A DNA stretch of 47,744 nucleotides. Source: an uncultured Alphaproteobacteria bacterium. Lineage in GTDB: Bacteria; Pseudomonadota; Alphaproteobacteria; HIMB59. This document shows positions 1 to 10,141 of the stretch, piece by piece. The first letter of the stretch is position 1, and each line of letters begins with the position of its first letter. Location: positions 1 through 47,744 of the forward strand of contig CACNLH010000013.1 of the NCBI GenBank assembly GCA_902621205.1, written 5' to 3'. The translations under genes were made by a program, and so were the position numbers. A model generated the notes under the pieces. The model saw only the letters and a list, made by a program, of their open reading frames with translations. It searched no databases and was not told where the DNA came from.

Positions 1-51
1 TAAAGCGATTAAAGACGTTTCGAACTTTATTATTTATAAATTAAATCTTCA

Positions 52-840
52 ATGAGGGTCGCACTAATCCAAATAACAGTAGGTTCAAATTTTGATGAAA
101 ATTTTGAAAAATCGAAAAAATTCTTACAAGATAGCTTAAGTACAAATCCAGATTTCATTTTGCTGCCTGAGTGCTTTCTCTTTTTATCAAGTAAATCAAA
201 AATTTTGATTGAAATGAGTCATGACTCTATAGAATATTTTAAAAATTTTTCAAAAATGAATAAAGTTTATTTACTACTAGGTTCACTTCCTATAACCGAA
301 AATGATAAATTGTTTAATCGATCAATTTTAATTAATCCTAGTGGAGATATAATTTCAATTTATGACAAAGTTCATATGTTTGACGTTACGTTAAAAAATG
401 GAGAGTCCTATAAAGAGAGTGATTTTTATTCTTCTGGAAGTGAATTAAAAATGACTAATGTATTAGGGCACTCAATTGGTCATACTATTTGCTATGATTT
501 AAGGTATCCTAAAATGTTTAGGGCCTTAGCAAAGAAAGGTTCACAAATTATTGTAGTTCCTTCAGCTTTTACACACACTACTGGTAAGGCTCATTGGCAT
601 TCTCTTATTAAAGCAAGGGCTATAGAGAATGGAGTTTTCATATTGGCACCAAATCAATGGGGAGTAAATAATGAGAATAGGTCAACTTATGGACATACTT
701 TAATAGTAGATCCTTGGGGAGAAACATTAGCTGAGGCTAAAGATGGTGAAATGATTATTACTGCTGAGCTTGATTTAAATAGAGTTAGAGACTGTCAAAA
801 TGCAATACCTGTATTAGATAATGATAGAAATTTTGATTAA
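52..840 (+). CDS. Carbon-nitrogen hydrolase, Nit2/omega-amidase type
   Basis: This 262-residue protein belongs to the nitrilase superfamily, most like the Nit2 or deaminated-glutathione amidase branch, which hydrolyses small omega-amides in the cytoplasm. The catalytic Glu-Lys-Cys triad is visible: E40 in LLPE, K106 in YDKVHMFD and C147 in GHTICYDLRYP. Length is normal for single-domain family members. It is followed on the same strand by a DUF1178 gene, an arrangement common in Alphaproteobacteria, where nit2, DUF1178 and ubiG sit together. The ATG at 52 gives a typical nitrilase start (beta strand MRVALIQ). Exact substrate cannot be read from sequence; deaminated glutathione or alpha-ketoglutaramate are the family's known substrates. 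Confidence 0.9.
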   Translation: MRVALIQITVGSNFDENFEKSKKFLQDSLSTNPDFILLPECFLFLSSKSKILIEMSHDSIEYFKNFSKMNKVYLLLGSLPITENDKLFNRSILINPSGDIISIYDKVHMFDVTLKNGESYKESDFYSSGSELKMTNVLGHSIGHTICYDLRYPKMFRALAKKGSQIIVVPSAFTHTTGKAHWHSLIKARAIENGVFILAPNQWGVNNENRSTYGHTLIVDPWGETLAEAKDGEMIITAELDLNRVRDCQNAIPVLDNDRNFD

Positions 841-879
841 TATTATTGAAAATTATTTTTGAATGACCAAATATAAAGA

Positions 880-1314
880 ATGATTAAATTTGATTTAATT
901 TGTGAAAATGAACATATCTTTGAAGTTAGTTTTGATGACTCTAATTCTTTTGAAAAACAGAAAAGAAAAAAACAAATTGAATGTCCTTTCTGCAATTCAT
1001 CAAAAATATCAAAATCAGTTATGGCACCAAATATTTCTAATAAATCAACAAGTTCAGCTAAAATTAATCGTGAAAAAAAGAAATTATTTTCAAATTATAA
1101 TAAACAGTTAAATAAAATTAAATCAGAGTTAGAAAAAAATTTTACATATGTTGGAAAAAAATTTCCAGAAGAGGCTAGAAAAATTCATTATGGTGAAGCG
1201 AAAGATAAACCTATTTATGGAGAGGCAACTGAAAAAGAAAGTCAAGAGTTAGTCGATGAGGGAATAGCTTTAGTAAGACTCCCTTTTAGCAAAAAAGAAA
1301 AAAATAAAAATTAA
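880..1314 (+). CDS. DUF1178 family protein with zinc-ribbon-like N-terminus
   Basis: This 144-residue protein matches the DUF1178 pattern: an N-terminal ribbon with C8 in LICENEH and a CPFC knuckle at C35 and C38, followed by KSVMAPN, which is the family's typical K-x-x-MAP signature. The C-terminal half has the conserved GEA.....IYGEAT stretch. Function is unknown. It is 39 nt downstream of the nitrilase-family gene and its stop codon overlaps the convergent ubiG stop by 4 nt. The middle is Lys-rich and probably flexible. Confidence 0.85.
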   Translation: MIKFDLICENEHIFEVSFDDSNSFEKQKRKKQIECPFCNSSKISKSVMAPNISNKSTSSAKINREKKKLFSNYNKQLNKIKSELEKNFTYVGKKFPEEARKIHYGEAKDKPIYGEATEKESQELVDEGIALVRLPFSKKEKNKN

Positions 1315-1967
1315 TATTTCAAAGTACCAAAGTAATTTACTAAATCAATTTTACTTAATTTGAACGATTTAAAAATTGGATTATATTGTATACCCTCTAT
1401 ATCCATTAAATTAAAATTATATTTTGTACTAATTGTTTGTAATTTAGATGGTGACAAAAAAAGATTAAATTCATGGGTATTTTTAGGAAGTAGTTTTAAA
1501 AAATTTTCTGCAATATTAATTGCTAAATATTTTGATAATAAATTCTTATTAAGTGTAGATATAAATATATATGCATTCTTATTTAGATTTTTACTTAAAT
1601 TTTTAAAAAGTTTATGTTTATCCTCTTCTTCTAAATGTTCTAAAAATTCAAATAAAAAAACAACGTCAAATTTTTTTTTACAATTTTTTAGAAATTTATT
1701 AGCTTCTATATTAATGAGTTTAAAATTTATTTTATTTTTTATTTTAAAATTATTCTCGATATCAACACCCGAACACTCTGCGCCCATACCACAATAATTA
1801 TTAAGAAATTCGCCAGTTCCACATCCAAGATCTAACACTCTTTTATTGTTGAAGAATTCATAAATATCTTGACCATTATGATCTCTCAATATTTTTGACA
1901 TATACTGATGTCTTATAGCCATCATTTGCTCTAAAGGTTCGTAATACTTGTTATTATAAGTGCCCAT
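1311..1967 (-). CDS. ubiG: UbiG-like SAM-dependent O-methyltransferase (ubiquinone biosynthesis)
   Basis: UbiG carries out the two O-methylations of ubiquinone synthesis. This protein has the class I SAM-binding motif VLDLGCGTG at residues 44-52, a GVDIE acidic loop, and FLEHLEEE after the fourth strand. The UbiG-specific stretch is recognisable: an NIAE segment followed by LLPKNTHEFNLFLSPSKL, equivalent to LP.GTH....F..P.EL in the family. At 218 residues it is shorter than the roughly 240 of E. coli UbiG; the missing part is the N-terminal WWD segment. The frame stays open about ten codons upstream of the ATG but shows no ATG, GTG or TTG there. It is divergent from lysC and convergent with the DUF1178 gene. 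A related methyltransferase is possible but less likely. Confidence 0.8.
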   Translation of the reverse strand: MGTYNNKYYEPLEQMMAIRHQYMSKILRDHNGQDIYEFFNNKRVLDLGCGTGEFLNNYCGMGAECSGVDIENNFKIKNKINFKLINIEANKFLKNCKKKFDVVFLFEFLEHLEEEDKHKLFKNLSKNLNKNAYIFISTLNKNLLSKYLAINIAENFLKLLPKNTHEFNLFLSPSKLQTISTKYNFNLMDIEGIQYNPIFKSFKLSKIDLVNYFGTLKY

Positions 1968-1993
1968 GTTCTTTACATCATAAATGTTAAGAG

Positions 1994-1999
1994 TATATT
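1994..1999 (+). promoter_or_regulatory. Candidate -10 element for lysC
   Basis: TATATT lies in the 42-nt gap between divergent ubiG and lysC. If used as a -10 box, transcription would start around 2006, only a few bases before the lysC ATG at 2010, giving a leaderless or nearly leaderless message. No convincing -35 box was seen, and AT-rich DNA makes such hexamers frequent. Confidence 0.3.
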
Positions 2000-2009
2000 A
2001 CCGTAATTC

Positions 2010-3224
2010 ATGAAAATTAAAGTTTTAAAATTTGGTGGCACATCTGTTGGGAGCATTGAAGCTATAAAAAGATCAGCAGGAATTATTTATAATTGGTCAA
2101 AAAAATTTAAAGTTATAGCTGTGTTATCTGCTATGTCAGGTGAAACTGATCGTTTAATTGGTTTAACAAATTCTTTTTCAAAAAATCCTAATCCAATAGA
2201 TTTTGATAACGCCGTATCATCAGGAGAAAATATATCTTGCGCATTAATGTCTATATGTCTAAATAATCAAAAGATTAAAGCTAAATCAGTACTTAGCTGG
2301 CAAATACCTATTATAACATCATCAGAGCATATGAAGTCGAGAATTTTGTCTATTAATAAAAAATTTTTATTTGATGAATTAGAAAATTTTGAAGTTCTAG
2401 TAATCCCTGGCTTCCAAGGTATTACTAATAAGGGAGAATTAACTACCTTAGGTAGGGGTGGTTCCGATACTAGTGCTGTTGCTATAGCATCAGTGATGGA
2501 AGCAGAATGTATAATTTATACTGATGTTGAGGGTGTATTTACAACCGATCCAAACATAGTACCTAAAGCAAAAAAAATTAGTAAAATTTCCTATGAAGAA
2601 ATGCTTGAATTAGCTTCTCAAGGAGCTAAGGTTCTTCAAACTCGATCTGTTGAATTAGCTATGAGAAAAAGTACTAAATTAAGTGTAAGGTCTTCCTTAA
2701 AACCCAAAAAAATGGGTACTATGATTACTGATGAAAATAGTGTTTTAGAAAATAATACTGTAAGCGGTATAACTTACTCCAAAGATGAAGCAAAAATTAC
2801 ACTTTCAAGAGTGCAAGATAAACCTGGAGTCTCTTCAAAAATTTTTGGCCCATTGGCCAAAGGAAATATAAATGTTGATATGATACTCCAAAATGTCTCG
2901 CAAGACGGAAAGTTTGCAAATTTATCTTTTACTTTGCCAAGACTAGATTTAGAAAAAGCATTAAAAATACTAAAAAGAGAGAAATCTAAAATTGGATATA
3001 AAAAAATAATTTCATCTAATAATATTTCAAAAATTTCAGTAGTTGGTGTAGGAATGAGATCTCATGCTGGAGTTGCCCAGACATTATTTGATACTCTTGG
3101 AAAAAATAAAATAAACATACAAGTTATTACCACTTCAGAAATAAAAATAAGTATATTAATTCATGAAGATCAGACTGATTTAGCTGTACAAAAATTACAT
3201 CAAGCCTTCAAATTACATAAATAA
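2010..3224 (+). CDS. lysC: Aspartate kinase
   Basis: Aspartate kinase phosphorylates aspartate, the first step to lysine, meso-diaminopimelate, threonine and methionine. The 404-residue length fits the monofunctional class. The kinase signature KFGGTSVGS is at residues 7-15, and LGRGGSDTSAVAIA is the conserved nucleotide/aspartate-binding segment. Two ACT domains fill about residues 265-404, beginning near ITLSRVQDKPGV, as expected for a feedback-regulated enzyme. The gene leads a co-directional block reaching DUF4167 at 8.6 kb and is followed after 3 nt by the rodZ-like gene. Its product feeds the meso-DAP branch required by the murE product encoded at 43.6 kb. Confidence 0.96.
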   Translation: MKIKVLKFGGTSVGSIEAIKRSAGIIYNWSKKFKVIAVLSAMSGETDRLIGLTNSFSKNPNPIDFDNAVSSGENISCALMSICLNNQKIKAKSVLSWQIPIITSSEHMKSRILSINKKFLFDELENFEVLVIPGFQGITNKGELTTLGRGGSDTSAVAIASVMEAECIIYTDVEGVFTTDPNIVPKAKKISKISYEEMLELASQGAKVLQTRSVELAMRKSTKLSVRSSLKPKKMGTMITDENSVLENNTVSGITYSKDEAKITLSRVQDKPGVSSKIFGPLAKGNINVDMILQNVSQDGKFANLSFTLPRLDLEKALKILKREKSKIGYKKIISSNNISKISVVGVGMRSHAGVAQTLFDTLGKNKINIQVITTSEIKISILIHEDQTDLAVQKLHQAFKLHK

Positions 3225-3227
3225 TTT

Positions 3228-3947
3228 TTGGAAAAGTTAATATCAATCAAAGAGGCAAGAATTAAGAAAGGAATATCAATCGATGATTTATCTAAAGCTC
3301 TTAAATTAGATTTTGAAATCATACGCCTATTAGATGATAATTTAAAGCTCCCTAAAAAATATCGTGCTTATCAATCTACGTATAAAAAATCTATATACAG
3401 ATATTTGGGTTATGAAATTAAATATAAAAGTTTAGTTAGCGATACCCCAATTGATCATACTAAATTTTCAATAATTTATTTCTTATTGTTTCTTGTTTTT
3501 ATAATTTTAATTCTATTATCATTCAATATATATAATAAATTTAATAATCAAATTTCATTTAAAGAAATAGAAAAAGATCAAGTTTATAGAGACGTTTTAA
3601 ATATTTCATCTCAATATGAGTTAAATGAATTAAGCCATGATGATTTTATTAATAGCCTTATCCCTTTAAATAGAGCAAATTACTCACAAAATTTATCAAT
3701 ATTTGCAAAACCAAATAAAACTATTTTTTACAAAATTCAAAACAATAGTAAAAATACTTTACAATTTGGTGAAATTATAAAATCTAATGAACTTATTCTT
3801 GATTTAGACAATGATTTTTTTATCGATTTATCTAATATAAACAACATAGATAAGATAATTTATAGAGGTATAGAAATTAGACTAAATAAGGAATTAAATT
3901 ATTATTTACTTAATTTTTACATCAAAAATTTAGAGACATTATTATGA
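3228..3947 (+). CDS. RodZ-like membrane protein with N-terminal helix-turn-helix
   Basis: The product has a RodZ-type layout: a cytoplasmic helix-turn-helix at residues 5-65, with the conserved pattern [16 protein letters not shown] then LPKKYRAY, one membrane segment at about 80-103, and a 135-residue extracytoplasmic part. RodZ links MreB to the membrane in rod-shaped cells. The start is TTG, 3 nt after the lysC stop; no ATG is available before the HTH. Its stop overlaps the ispG start by 4 nt (ATGA). A rodZ-like HTH gene before ispG is a known alphaproteobacterial arrangement. The C-terminal part is divergent, so the family assignment rests mainly on the HTH, topology and position. Confidence 0.7.
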   Translation: MEKLISIKEARIKKGISIDDLSKALKLDFEIIRLLDDNLKLPKKYRAYQSTYKKSIYRYLGYEIKYKSLVSDTPIDHTKFSIIYFLLFLVFIILILLSFNIYNKFNNQISFKEIEKDQVYRDVLNISSQYELNELSHDDFINSLIPLNRANYSQNLSIFAKPNKTIFYKIQNNSKNTLQFGEIIKSNELILDLDNDFFIDLSNINNIDKIIYRGIEIRLNKELNYYLLNFYIKNLETLL

Positions 3948-5038
3948 AATATTCTCATTCTATAAAGAGAAAAAAAACAAAAAAAATTCAAATTGGAAAC
4001 ATTTTTGTTGGTGGAGACTCTCCAATTACGGTTCAGACAATGACAAATACCCTTACTCATGACGTTGAGGCAACACTTGAGCAAATATCTCTCATTGAAC
4101 AAGAGGGATGCGATATAGTCAGAGTTTCAGTTCCTGATGAGAAATCATCAAAAGCATTAAAAAAAATAATTCCTGAAATTAATATTCCTTTAGTCGCTGA
4201 TATTCACTTTCATTATAAAAGAGCGCTTGAGGCTGCAGAAAACGGATCACATTGTCTACGAATAAATCCAGGCAATATTGGCTCTAAAGAAAAAGTAAAA
4301 GAGGTTGTTGAAGCTGCCAAGCAGAATAAAATACCTATAAGAATAGGTGTAAACGCTGGAAGTTTAGAAAAATCAATATTAGAAAAATATAAAAGCCCAA
4401 CCTCTGAGGCACTATTTGAAAGTGCAAAGCTAAATATAAAACTTTTAGAGGATCTAAATTTTGATAACTTTAAAATAAGTGTGAAAGCTTCAAATGTTTT
4501 TACAGCAGTAGAGTCATATAGAATGTTATCTAATTATTGTGATTACCCCCTTCATTTAGGTATAACTGAAGCGGGAAGTTATTTTAGTGGATCAATAAAA
4601 TCATCAATAGGTCTAGGAATGCTTCTTTATGATGGTATTGGCGATACAGTAAGAGTTTCACTTTCTGATCATCCAACTCAAGAGGTTAGGGTAGGGTTTG
4701 AAATGTTAAAATCACTAAATTTAAGAGATTATGGTGTAACTATAATATCTTGCCCATCTTGCGCAAGGCAACAATTTGATGTGATTGAGACAGTAAAAAA
4801 TGTTGAGAAAAAACTTTCTCATATTAAAAAACCTATAACTGTCTCGATTATTGGATGTGTTGTTAATGGGCCAGGTGAAGCTACAATGACTAACATAGGC
4901 ATAACTGGTGGTGGAAATAATACACACATGGTTTATGTCGATGGAGAAAAAAGCCATAGAATTCAAGACGAGGATTTAGTTGAGTACTTAGTTAAAACTA
5001 TAGAAAATAAAGTTGAACAGATACATCACTTAAAATGA
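3944..5038 (+). CDS. ispG: 4-hydroxy-3-methylbut-2-en-1-yl diphosphate synthase (flavodoxin)
   Basis: IspG catalyses the penultimate step of the MEP isoprenoid pathway, reducing MEcPP to HMBPP with a 4Fe-4S cluster. The cluster ligands are all present: C270 and C273 in [12 protein letters not shown]305 in [10 protein letters not shown] and E312, the same numbering as in E. coli. The TIM-barrel N-terminus shows [10 protein letters not shown] and [11 protein letters not shown]. Length (364 residues) is typical of the proteobacterial form without the inserted plant-like domain. It overlaps the rodZ-like gene and hisS by 4 nt each, suggesting translational coupling. Confidence 0.97.
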   Translation: MKYSHSIKRKKTKKIQIGNIFVGGDSPITVQTMTNTLTHDVEATLEQISLIEQEGCDIVRVSVPDEKSSKALKKIIPEINIPLVADIHFHYKRALEAAENGSHCLRINPGNIGSKEKVKEVVEAAKQNKIPIRIGVNAGSLEKSILEKYKSPTSEALFESAKLNIKLLEDLNFDNFKISVKASNVFTAVESYRMLSNYCDYPLHLGITEAGSYFSGSIKSSIGLGMLLYDGIGDTVRVSLSDHPTQEVRVGFEMLKSLNLRDYGVTIISCPSCARQQFDVIETVKNVEKKLSHIKKPITVSIIGCVVNGPGEATMTNIGITGGGNNTHMVYVDGEKSHRIQDEDLVEYLVKTIENKVEQIHHLK

Positions 5039-6282
5039 AAAAAAATATTAATTTAGTAAAAGGCACACATGATATTCATGGAGCTGAAATGGAGAAGTTT
5101 GAATATATTATTGAGAAATTTTATTCATTATGCAGGAATTTCAATTTTAAATCTATACAAACTCCAATTTTAGAACAACAAGATTTATTTTCAAGGACTG
5201 TAGGCGAGCAAACCGATATTGTCTCTAAAGAGATGTACTCATTTTTAGATAAAGGAGAAGCTTATATTTGTTTAAGACCTGAGGCTACAAGTAGCTTAGC
5301 TAGGTTCGCTGCTTCAAACTATCAATCTGGCTTACTTAAATTAATTACTCATGGCCCAATGTTTAGAAGAGAAAGACCCCAAAAGGGAAGATACAGGCAG
5401 TTTCATCAAATAAATATTGAGTCTATTGGTGAAAAAAATCCTTATGTAGATTTTGAATTAATTCTAATTGCCAAGTTATTATTTGATGACCTTGGAATTA
5501 AAGACCATAAATATAGGTTACTAATTAATTCTCTAGGATCAAAAGAGGATCAAGTCAAATATGCTAATGTACTAAAAAAATATTTAAGTGATTTTAAAAA
5601 ACATTTATCAGAAATCTCACTTTCTAGATTGGATAAAAATCCACTTAGAATTTTGGATAGCAAAGATCCAAAAGACCATGAAATATTAGATAATGCACCA
5701 AAAATTAGCGAACACTTATCTGAAGAAAGTGAAAATTATTTCAATCGAGTTAAAGTATTTTTAAACGATAATAAAATTCCATTTTTTGAAGACTCAAAAT
5801 TAGTTAGAGGATTAGATTATTACTCACATACTGCTTTTGAATTTCAAACAAATGAAGATAAAAGGCAAAATGCAATATTAGCAGGAGGTAGGTATGACAA
5901 GTTAATAAGCATGATCTCTTCAAGAGATCTACCAGGGGTTGGTTGGGCAGCTGGTGTTGAAAGATTAATTGATTTGATTGATATAAAAGATAAAAAGCCA
6001 GAATTACTTAAAAAAGTATTATTTGCAGTTCAAGATGAGGCTTATTTAAATAATAATAGAATTTTGAAACAAATTTATAAATTAAGATATAACCACGAAG
6101 TTAGAGTTAGCAAAAATATAAAAAAACTTTTTAGTTATGCAGATAAAAATAATTTTAGTTTTATTCTTCTTATAGGTGAAGAAGAGAACAAAAACAAAAA
6201 AATTATTTTAAAAGATTTAATTAATAAAAATCAAAAATCTTTTGAAATTTCCAAGTTCGAGCTTAAAAATGAAATTAGATAA
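5035..6282 (+). CDS. hisS: Histidyl-tRNA synthetase
   Basis: HisRS charges tRNA-His in the cytoplasm. Class II motif 2 is clear ([16 protein letters not shown]), as are the two histidine-specific segments ([15 protein letters not shown] and GGRYDKL) and motif 3 (GWAAGVERL). The C-terminal anticodon-binding domain (about residues 325-415) is present but divergent. The ATG at 5035 overlaps the ispG stop as ATGA. The 3' end overlaps the prfA start by 14 nt. Confidence 0.96.
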   Translation: MKKNINLVKGTHDIHGAEMEKFEYIIEKFYSLCRNFNFKSIQTPILEQQDLFSRTVGEQTDIVSKEMYSFLDKGEAYICLRPEATSSLARFAASNYQSGLLKLITHGPMFRRERPQKGRYRQFHQINIESIGEKNPYVDFELILIAKLLFDDLGIKDHKYRLLINSLGSKEDQVKYANVLKKYLSDFKKHLSEISLSRLDKNPLRILDSKDPKDHEILDNAPKISEHLSEESENYFNRVKVFLNDNKIPFFEDSKLVRGLDYYSHTAFEFQTNEDKRQNAILAGGRYDKLISMISSRDLPGVGWAAGVERLIDLIDIKDKKPELLKKVLFAVQDEAYLNNNRILKQIYKLRYNHEVRVSKNIKKLFSYADKNNFSFILLIGEEENKNKKIILKDLINKNQKSFEISKFELKNEIR

Positions 6283-7348
6283 ACAAATCGTCGATTTAAA
6301 AAAGAAATTTGATCAATTGAATAAAAAACTTTTAAATTCTCAGAACTTAAATAATGAGGAAATTATTCAAATAAATAAAGATTTATCAAAATTAGAGCCA
6401 ATTATTGCTCTATCTGACACCATTAAAAATTTAGATAGAGAAATAAAAGATTATAAAGAAATACTTGAAAATGAAAGCGATGAAGATCTCAGAAATCTAG
6501 CAAAACAAGAATTACCTTTGTATGAAAAAGATTTAGAAATTAAAAATAAAGAATTACTAATAGCTCTGTTACCTAAAGATGAGGCAGATGATAAAAATGT
6601 AATATTAGAAATAAGGGCTGGTACCGGAGGAGATGAGGCTGCGTTATTTGCTGGAGATCTATATAGAATGTATGAGCGATATTCTTCATTAAAAAGTTGG
6701 AAGTTTCAGCCAATGGAGAAGAGTGAGACAGGCTTGAAGGGCATAAAAGAGGCAATAATAGAAATTAAAGGAGATGGTGTCTTTAAATTTTTAAAAAATG
6801 AGTCTGGTGTCCACAGAGTTCAACGCATTCCGGAAACTGAGTCTGGAGGCAGGATTCATACTTCGGCTGCTACTGTTGCTGTTTTACCAGAAGCTGAGGA
6901 TGTAGACTTAGAGATAAAAGACACTGATTTAAGAATAGACGTTTACAGATCAGGAGGAGCAGGAGGCCAATCAGTAAATACAACAGATAGTGCTGTAAGA
7001 ATTACACATTTACCCACAAATATAGTAGTAACTCAACAAGATGAAAGATCTCAACATAAAAATAAAGCTAAAGCATTAAAAATTCTTCGATCTAGATTAT
7101 ATGAAGTTGAAAGAATTAAGAAACAAGAAGAGGTCTCATCCAATAGAAAAAATCAAGTTGGTTCTGGAGACAGATCTGAAAGAATTAGAACATATAATTT
7201 TCCACAGGGTAGAGTATCAGATCACAGAATAAATTTAACGCTCTATAAATTAGATCAGTTTTTAACTGGCGAGGCCTTAGATGAAATGATATCAGCTTTG
7301 TCAGCTAGTGAACAAGCCGAAAAATTAAGCCAACTTAATGCTAATTAA
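6269..7348 (+). CDS. prfA: Peptide chain release factor 1
   Basis: RF1 terminates translation at UAA and UAG. The universal GGQ motif that triggers peptidyl-tRNA hydrolysis is at residues 232-234 in [16 protein letters not shown]. The stop-codon-reading PxT tripeptide is PET at 188-190 in [11 protein letters not shown]. The ATG at 6269 gives a 359-residue protein of standard length; a TTG 27 nt upstream is in frame but would add a non-conserved extension inside hisS. The next gene, prmC, methylates the GGQ glutamine and overlaps the end of prfA by 11 nt, a functionally meaningful pairing. Confidence 0.96.
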   Translation: MKLDKQIVDLKKKFDQLNKKLLNSQNLNNEEIIQINKDLSKLEPIIALSDTIKNLDREIKDYKEILENESDEDLRNLAKQELPLYEKDLEIKNKELLIALLPKDEADDKNVILEIRAGTGGDEAALFAGDLYRMYERYSSLKSWKFQPMEKSETGLKGIKEAIIEIKGDGVFKFLKNESGVHRVQRIPETESGGRIHTSAATVAVLPEAEDVDLEIKDTDLRIDVYRSGGAGGQSVNTTDSAVRITHLPTNIVVTQQDERSQHKNKAKALKILRSRLYEVERIKKQEEVSSNRKNQVGSGDRSERIRTYNFPQGRVSDHRINLTLYKLDQFLTGEALDEMISALSASEQAEKLSQLNAN

Positions 7349-8204
7349 TAACTATTTAAGTAAATTAGATATAAAAAAAAAATTAATTGAAAATTTAAAC
7401 TCAATTACTGTATCTCAAGCTGAACAAGAAGCCCAAATAATGATTTCTTATTCATCTAAAAGTGAAAACAATTTGGATAATAATAATAGCGAAATTGATC
7501 AAGAATTAATTTATAAGATCCTTAACGAAAGAGTAAAAGGAAAGCCATTAGCAAAAATAATCAATGAAAAAGGTTTTTGGAAAAAAATTTTCTATACAGA
7601 TGATTACACTTTAGATCCTAGAGCTGACTCAGAAATATTAGTTGAACAGTTATTAATTGATTGTGAAAAAAATAAAAATCAAAAATACTTGAAGTTACTT
7701 GATTTGTGTTGCGGGACTGGGTGTCTCGGAATTTCTATTATAGATGAGCTAGATAATGCATTTTGTGATTTTATCGATGTTTCTAAGGAAGTTCTGAATG
7801 CTTGTAAAAAAAATATAATAAATTTTAATCAACAACATAGAACAAAAATATTCCACTCAAATCTATTTGAAAATTATCCAATAAATAGATTGAAAAATAT
7901 TGATTTTATTGTTTGCAACCCGCCTTATATACCAACTAAAAATTATTTAAATTTAAATAAAGAGACTTTATATGATCCAAGAATTTCACTTGATGGTGGA
8001 AAATTAGGCATGGATTATTATGTTAAAATTATTAATTATTTAATTAGTGTAAAATTTAAAGGGGATGTTTATTTTGAAATTGATCCAATTATTAGCAAAA
8101 ACATGTATAAGTTTTTGTTAGAAAAAGGTGTAAAAATAGTTTATAAGAAAACTGATTATCTTAATTTAGATAGATTGATAAAGATAAAATTCCCTAAACA
8201 TTAA
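7338..8204 (+). CDS. prmC: Release factor glutamine methyltransferase
   Basis: PrmC methylates the glutamine of the GGQ motif in release factors, using S-adenosylmethionine. The SAM-binding motif [11 protein letters not shown] is at about residues 121-131 and the substrate-binding NPPY motif at 194-197 (VCNPPYIPT), followed by the family's [10 protein letters not shown]-like segment. The N-terminal helical domain contains the [10 protein letters not shown] element. Length 288 is normal. It overlaps prfA, the gene for its own substrate. Confidence 0.94.
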   Translation: MLINNYLSKLDIKKKLIENLNSITVSQAEQEAQIMISYSSKSENNLDNNNSEIDQELIYKILNERVKGKPLAKIINEKGFWKKIFYTDDYTLDPRADSEILVEQLLIDCEKNKNQKYLKLLDLCCGTGCLGISIIDELDNAFCDFIDVSKEVLNACKKNIINFNQQHRTKIFHSNLFENYPINRLKNIDFIVCNPPYIPTKNYLNLNKETLYDPRISLDGGKLGMDYYVKIINYLISVKFKGDVYFEIDPIISKNMYKFLLEKGVKIVYKKTDYLNLDRLIKIKFPKH

Positions 8205-8239
8205 TTAATGGGCTTCTTTTGAGATAATCGATAAAATTA

Positions 8240-8629
8240 ATGAAAAATTTTGTTAAAAGAAAGCCATACGGCGGTCAAAGGAAAATAAATTCTTCTAGAT
8301 CTGGAGTTGCAGACTCTCCATATCTACAAGCCAATGGAAATTCCAACGGATTCAAAAGAAACGGAAAAAACCCAAAAGATCAATATAACGATTATCTTAA
8401 TAAAGCAAAAGATGCAAAAGGACAAGGTGATGATGTATTAGAGCAGTTTTACCTTCAACACGCTGAACACTATTTTAGACAAACAGATAATTCAAATAGA
8501 GGTTTTGTTGCCAGAAAAATTGTAAATAAAGACAAAACTGAAAATAACGACAGCGTTTCGAATAAAGATAATAAGACAGAACGTAACTCTACCTCTGATT
8601 TTGACGACTTAGCAAGTCAGTTAGCTTAG
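8240..8629 (+). CDS. DUF4167 domain protein
   Basis: This 129-residue basic protein carries the DUF4167 core: YNDYLNKAKDAKGQGDDVLEQFYLQHAEHYFR at about residues 49-80, shown here by its YLQHAEHYFR end. The rest is low-complexity, Asn-, Lys- and Gly-rich, and probably disordered. The family is almost confined to Alphaproteobacteria and typically follows prmC, exactly as here, which supports the taxonomic reading. Function is unknown; an RNA-binding role could be imagined from the basic tail-like composition but is not shown. The stop codon overlaps the convergent M23 peptidase stop by 4 nt. Confidence 0.85.
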   Translation: MKNFVKRKPYGGQRKINSSRSGVADSPYLQANGNSNGFKRNGKNPKDQYNDYLNKAKDAKGQGDDVLEQFYLQHAEHYFRQTDNSNRGFVARKIVNKDKTENNDSVSNKDNKTERNSTSDFDDLASQLA

Positions 8630-10098
8630 TTTATTTTATTTTTGTAACTATTAACTTCTTCATCTATTCTAGAAACTAATTTTTGAAATTCATTTAGTTG
8701 TTGTTCGTTAAGCTTTCTTCCTGAAGGTAATTTAAGTGTAGCTGGGTTTATTTGTTTTCCATTAACAATAATTTCATAATGTAAATGAGGTCCAGTTGAT
8801 TTTCCTGTTGAACCTACATAACCAATAACATCTCCTTGCTTAACTCTTACACCGCTCGATATTCCTTTTTTATAACCATTAAGATGCGCGTAAGCTGTCT
8901 TATAAGTGTTATCGTGACGAATTCTAATATATTTTCCATAGCCTCCATTTCTACCTACGTACTCTACAACACCATTTCCAGCAGCAAAAATTGGAGTTCC
9001 TGTTGGAGCAGCAAAATCCACTCCTTTATGCATTTTATTATAACCAGAGATAGGATGTTTTCTCATACCATAGCTGGAACTAAGTCTTGCTCCATTAATT
9101 GGAGTTTTCATTAAGCTTTTTGTCATCCCTTTACCTTTCTCATCAAAGTATTCGCTGAATTCTCCATTATCGTAAAGATAGTAAATTAATGGAGTGCCTC
9201 TTGATGAAAGCATTAGGTATGTTGGATCTTCAATTTGAATTGTCTTACCGTCACTATTTACCTTTTTAACAAATAGCATTTCAAAATTATCACCTTCATA
9301 AATATCTCTCTGAAAATCAACATCAAAACTGTAAATTCTGATAATTTCGTTAATTACTATTTCAGATAACCCTTGATCTTTCATAGCTTTGTATAAACTT
9401 GAATTAATTTTCCCAGCCACAAAAATTTCTTCGGAACTCAACAGAATTTCATTAATTTCATAAATAAAATTATCATTTAGGTAAGATATGATTAATTCTT
9501 TGGTATCTGAATATTTATAAATAAGATCAAAAGTTTTTAAACCCTCAGCATCATATTCACTTAATATTTTTATAGTATCCCCAATATATAATTTAGAAAA
9601 ATCATAATATTCTTTTCCGTTTAATATTACTAAGTCTACATCTCTACCTTTGAGACCTCCTTTTTTTAAAACTTTTGCAAAACTATCTCCCTTGGACACT
9701 ATAATTTCATCAAAATTATCATTTAATTCATTATCTATCTTATTTTCAATTGGTATGGAGTCATCTGGTACTTTTAGATTAATTTTATCTTCTTTTTTGG
9801 TTAAGTCTTTATCATCAAAAATATTTGATAAATTTTTAAGTGTTATATTTTCAAAATATTTTTTTGATTTTTCTTGGTCAAATATTGGTTCGTCTAAACT
9901 TTCAATACTTATAACATCATAATATTTTTGAAATTTTTTTTTATCAAAATAATTAACATCTACATCATCGTAAATATAAGCATATTCGTTGTTTATTTTT
10001 ATGAAATCAGAATAGCTTATATAAAAGCAAAAAAAGCTGACTAAAACCAATAAACTTGTTAGTGATGCTTTTATTGTAAAACTATTTGTCCTTGCCAT
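8626..10098 (-). CDS. M23 family murein DD-endopeptidase (MepM-like)
   Basis: This 490-residue protein cuts peptidoglycan cross-links in the periplasm. It has an N-terminal membrane anchor (about 10-30), a LysM/OapA-like segment starting near IVSKGDSFAKVL (134-180), a central mixed region, and a C-terminal M23 lysostaphin domain (about 340-455). Zinc and catalytic residues are intact: H357 and D361 in HKGVDFAAP, H405 in TAYAHL, and H438/H440 in GPHLHYE. Architecture matches MepM-type enzymes that open space for new wall insertion. It is divergently transcribed from the gate-domain gene across a 43-bp gap holding a 14-bp palindrome. Confidence 0.93.
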   Translation of the reverse strand: MARTNSFTIKASLTSLLVLVSFFCFYISYSDFIKINNEYAYIYDDVDVNYFDKKKFQKYYDVISIESLDEPIFDQEKSKKYFENITLKNLSNIFDDKDLTKKEDKINLKVPDDSIPIENKIDNELNDNFDEIIVSKGDSFAKVLKKGGLKGRDVDLVILNGKEYYDFSKLYIGDTIKILSEYDAEGLKTFDLIYKYSDTKELIISYLNDNFIYEINEILLSSEEIFVAGKINSSLYKAMKDQGLSEIVINEIIRIYSFDVDFQRDIYEGDNFEMLFVKKVNSDGKTIQIEDPTYLMLSSRGTPLIYYLYDNGEFSEYFDEKGKGMTKSLMKTPINGARLSSSYGMRKHPISGYNKMHKGVDFAAPTGTPIFAAGNGVVEYVGRNGGYGKYIRIRHDNTYKTAYAHLNGYKKGISSGVRVKQGDVIGYVGSTGKSTGPHLHYEIIVNGKQINPATLKLPSGRKLNEQQLNEFQKLVSRIDEEVNSYKNKIN

Positions 10099-10102
10099 TT
10101 AT

Positions 10103-10116
10103 TTCTTTATAAAGAA
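10103..10116. repeat. 14-bp perfect palindrome in a divergent promoter region
   Basis: TTCTTTATAAAGAA is a perfect inverted repeat with no spacer, centred in the 43-bp gap between the divergent M23 peptidase and gate-domain genes. It could be an operator for a dimeric regulator, or simply two overlapping -10 elements (TTTATA/TATAAA) serving both directions. Confidence 0.5.
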
Positions 10117-10141
10117 GTAAAATTAATCAATTGTTATCATA

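Noticed and set aside
2-55. A frame open from the left edge ending in TGA at 53-55, overlapping the first gene's ATG as ATGA; it could be the tail of an upstream gene.
   Set aside because: Only 17 codons are visible and they match no family I recognise, so the overlap could be chance.
1360-1797. A 145-codon open frame antisense to ubiG, and similar antisense frames elsewhere (for example 8836-9114 and 36413-36595).
   Set aside because: They are opposite strongly conserved genes, show hydrophobic or serine-rich composition typical of antisense frames, and match no family.
6242-6268. An upstream in-frame TTG that would extend prfA by nine codons.
   Set aside because: It lies within hisS, encodes a non-conserved stretch, and the ATG at 6269 gives the standard RF1 N-terminus and length.
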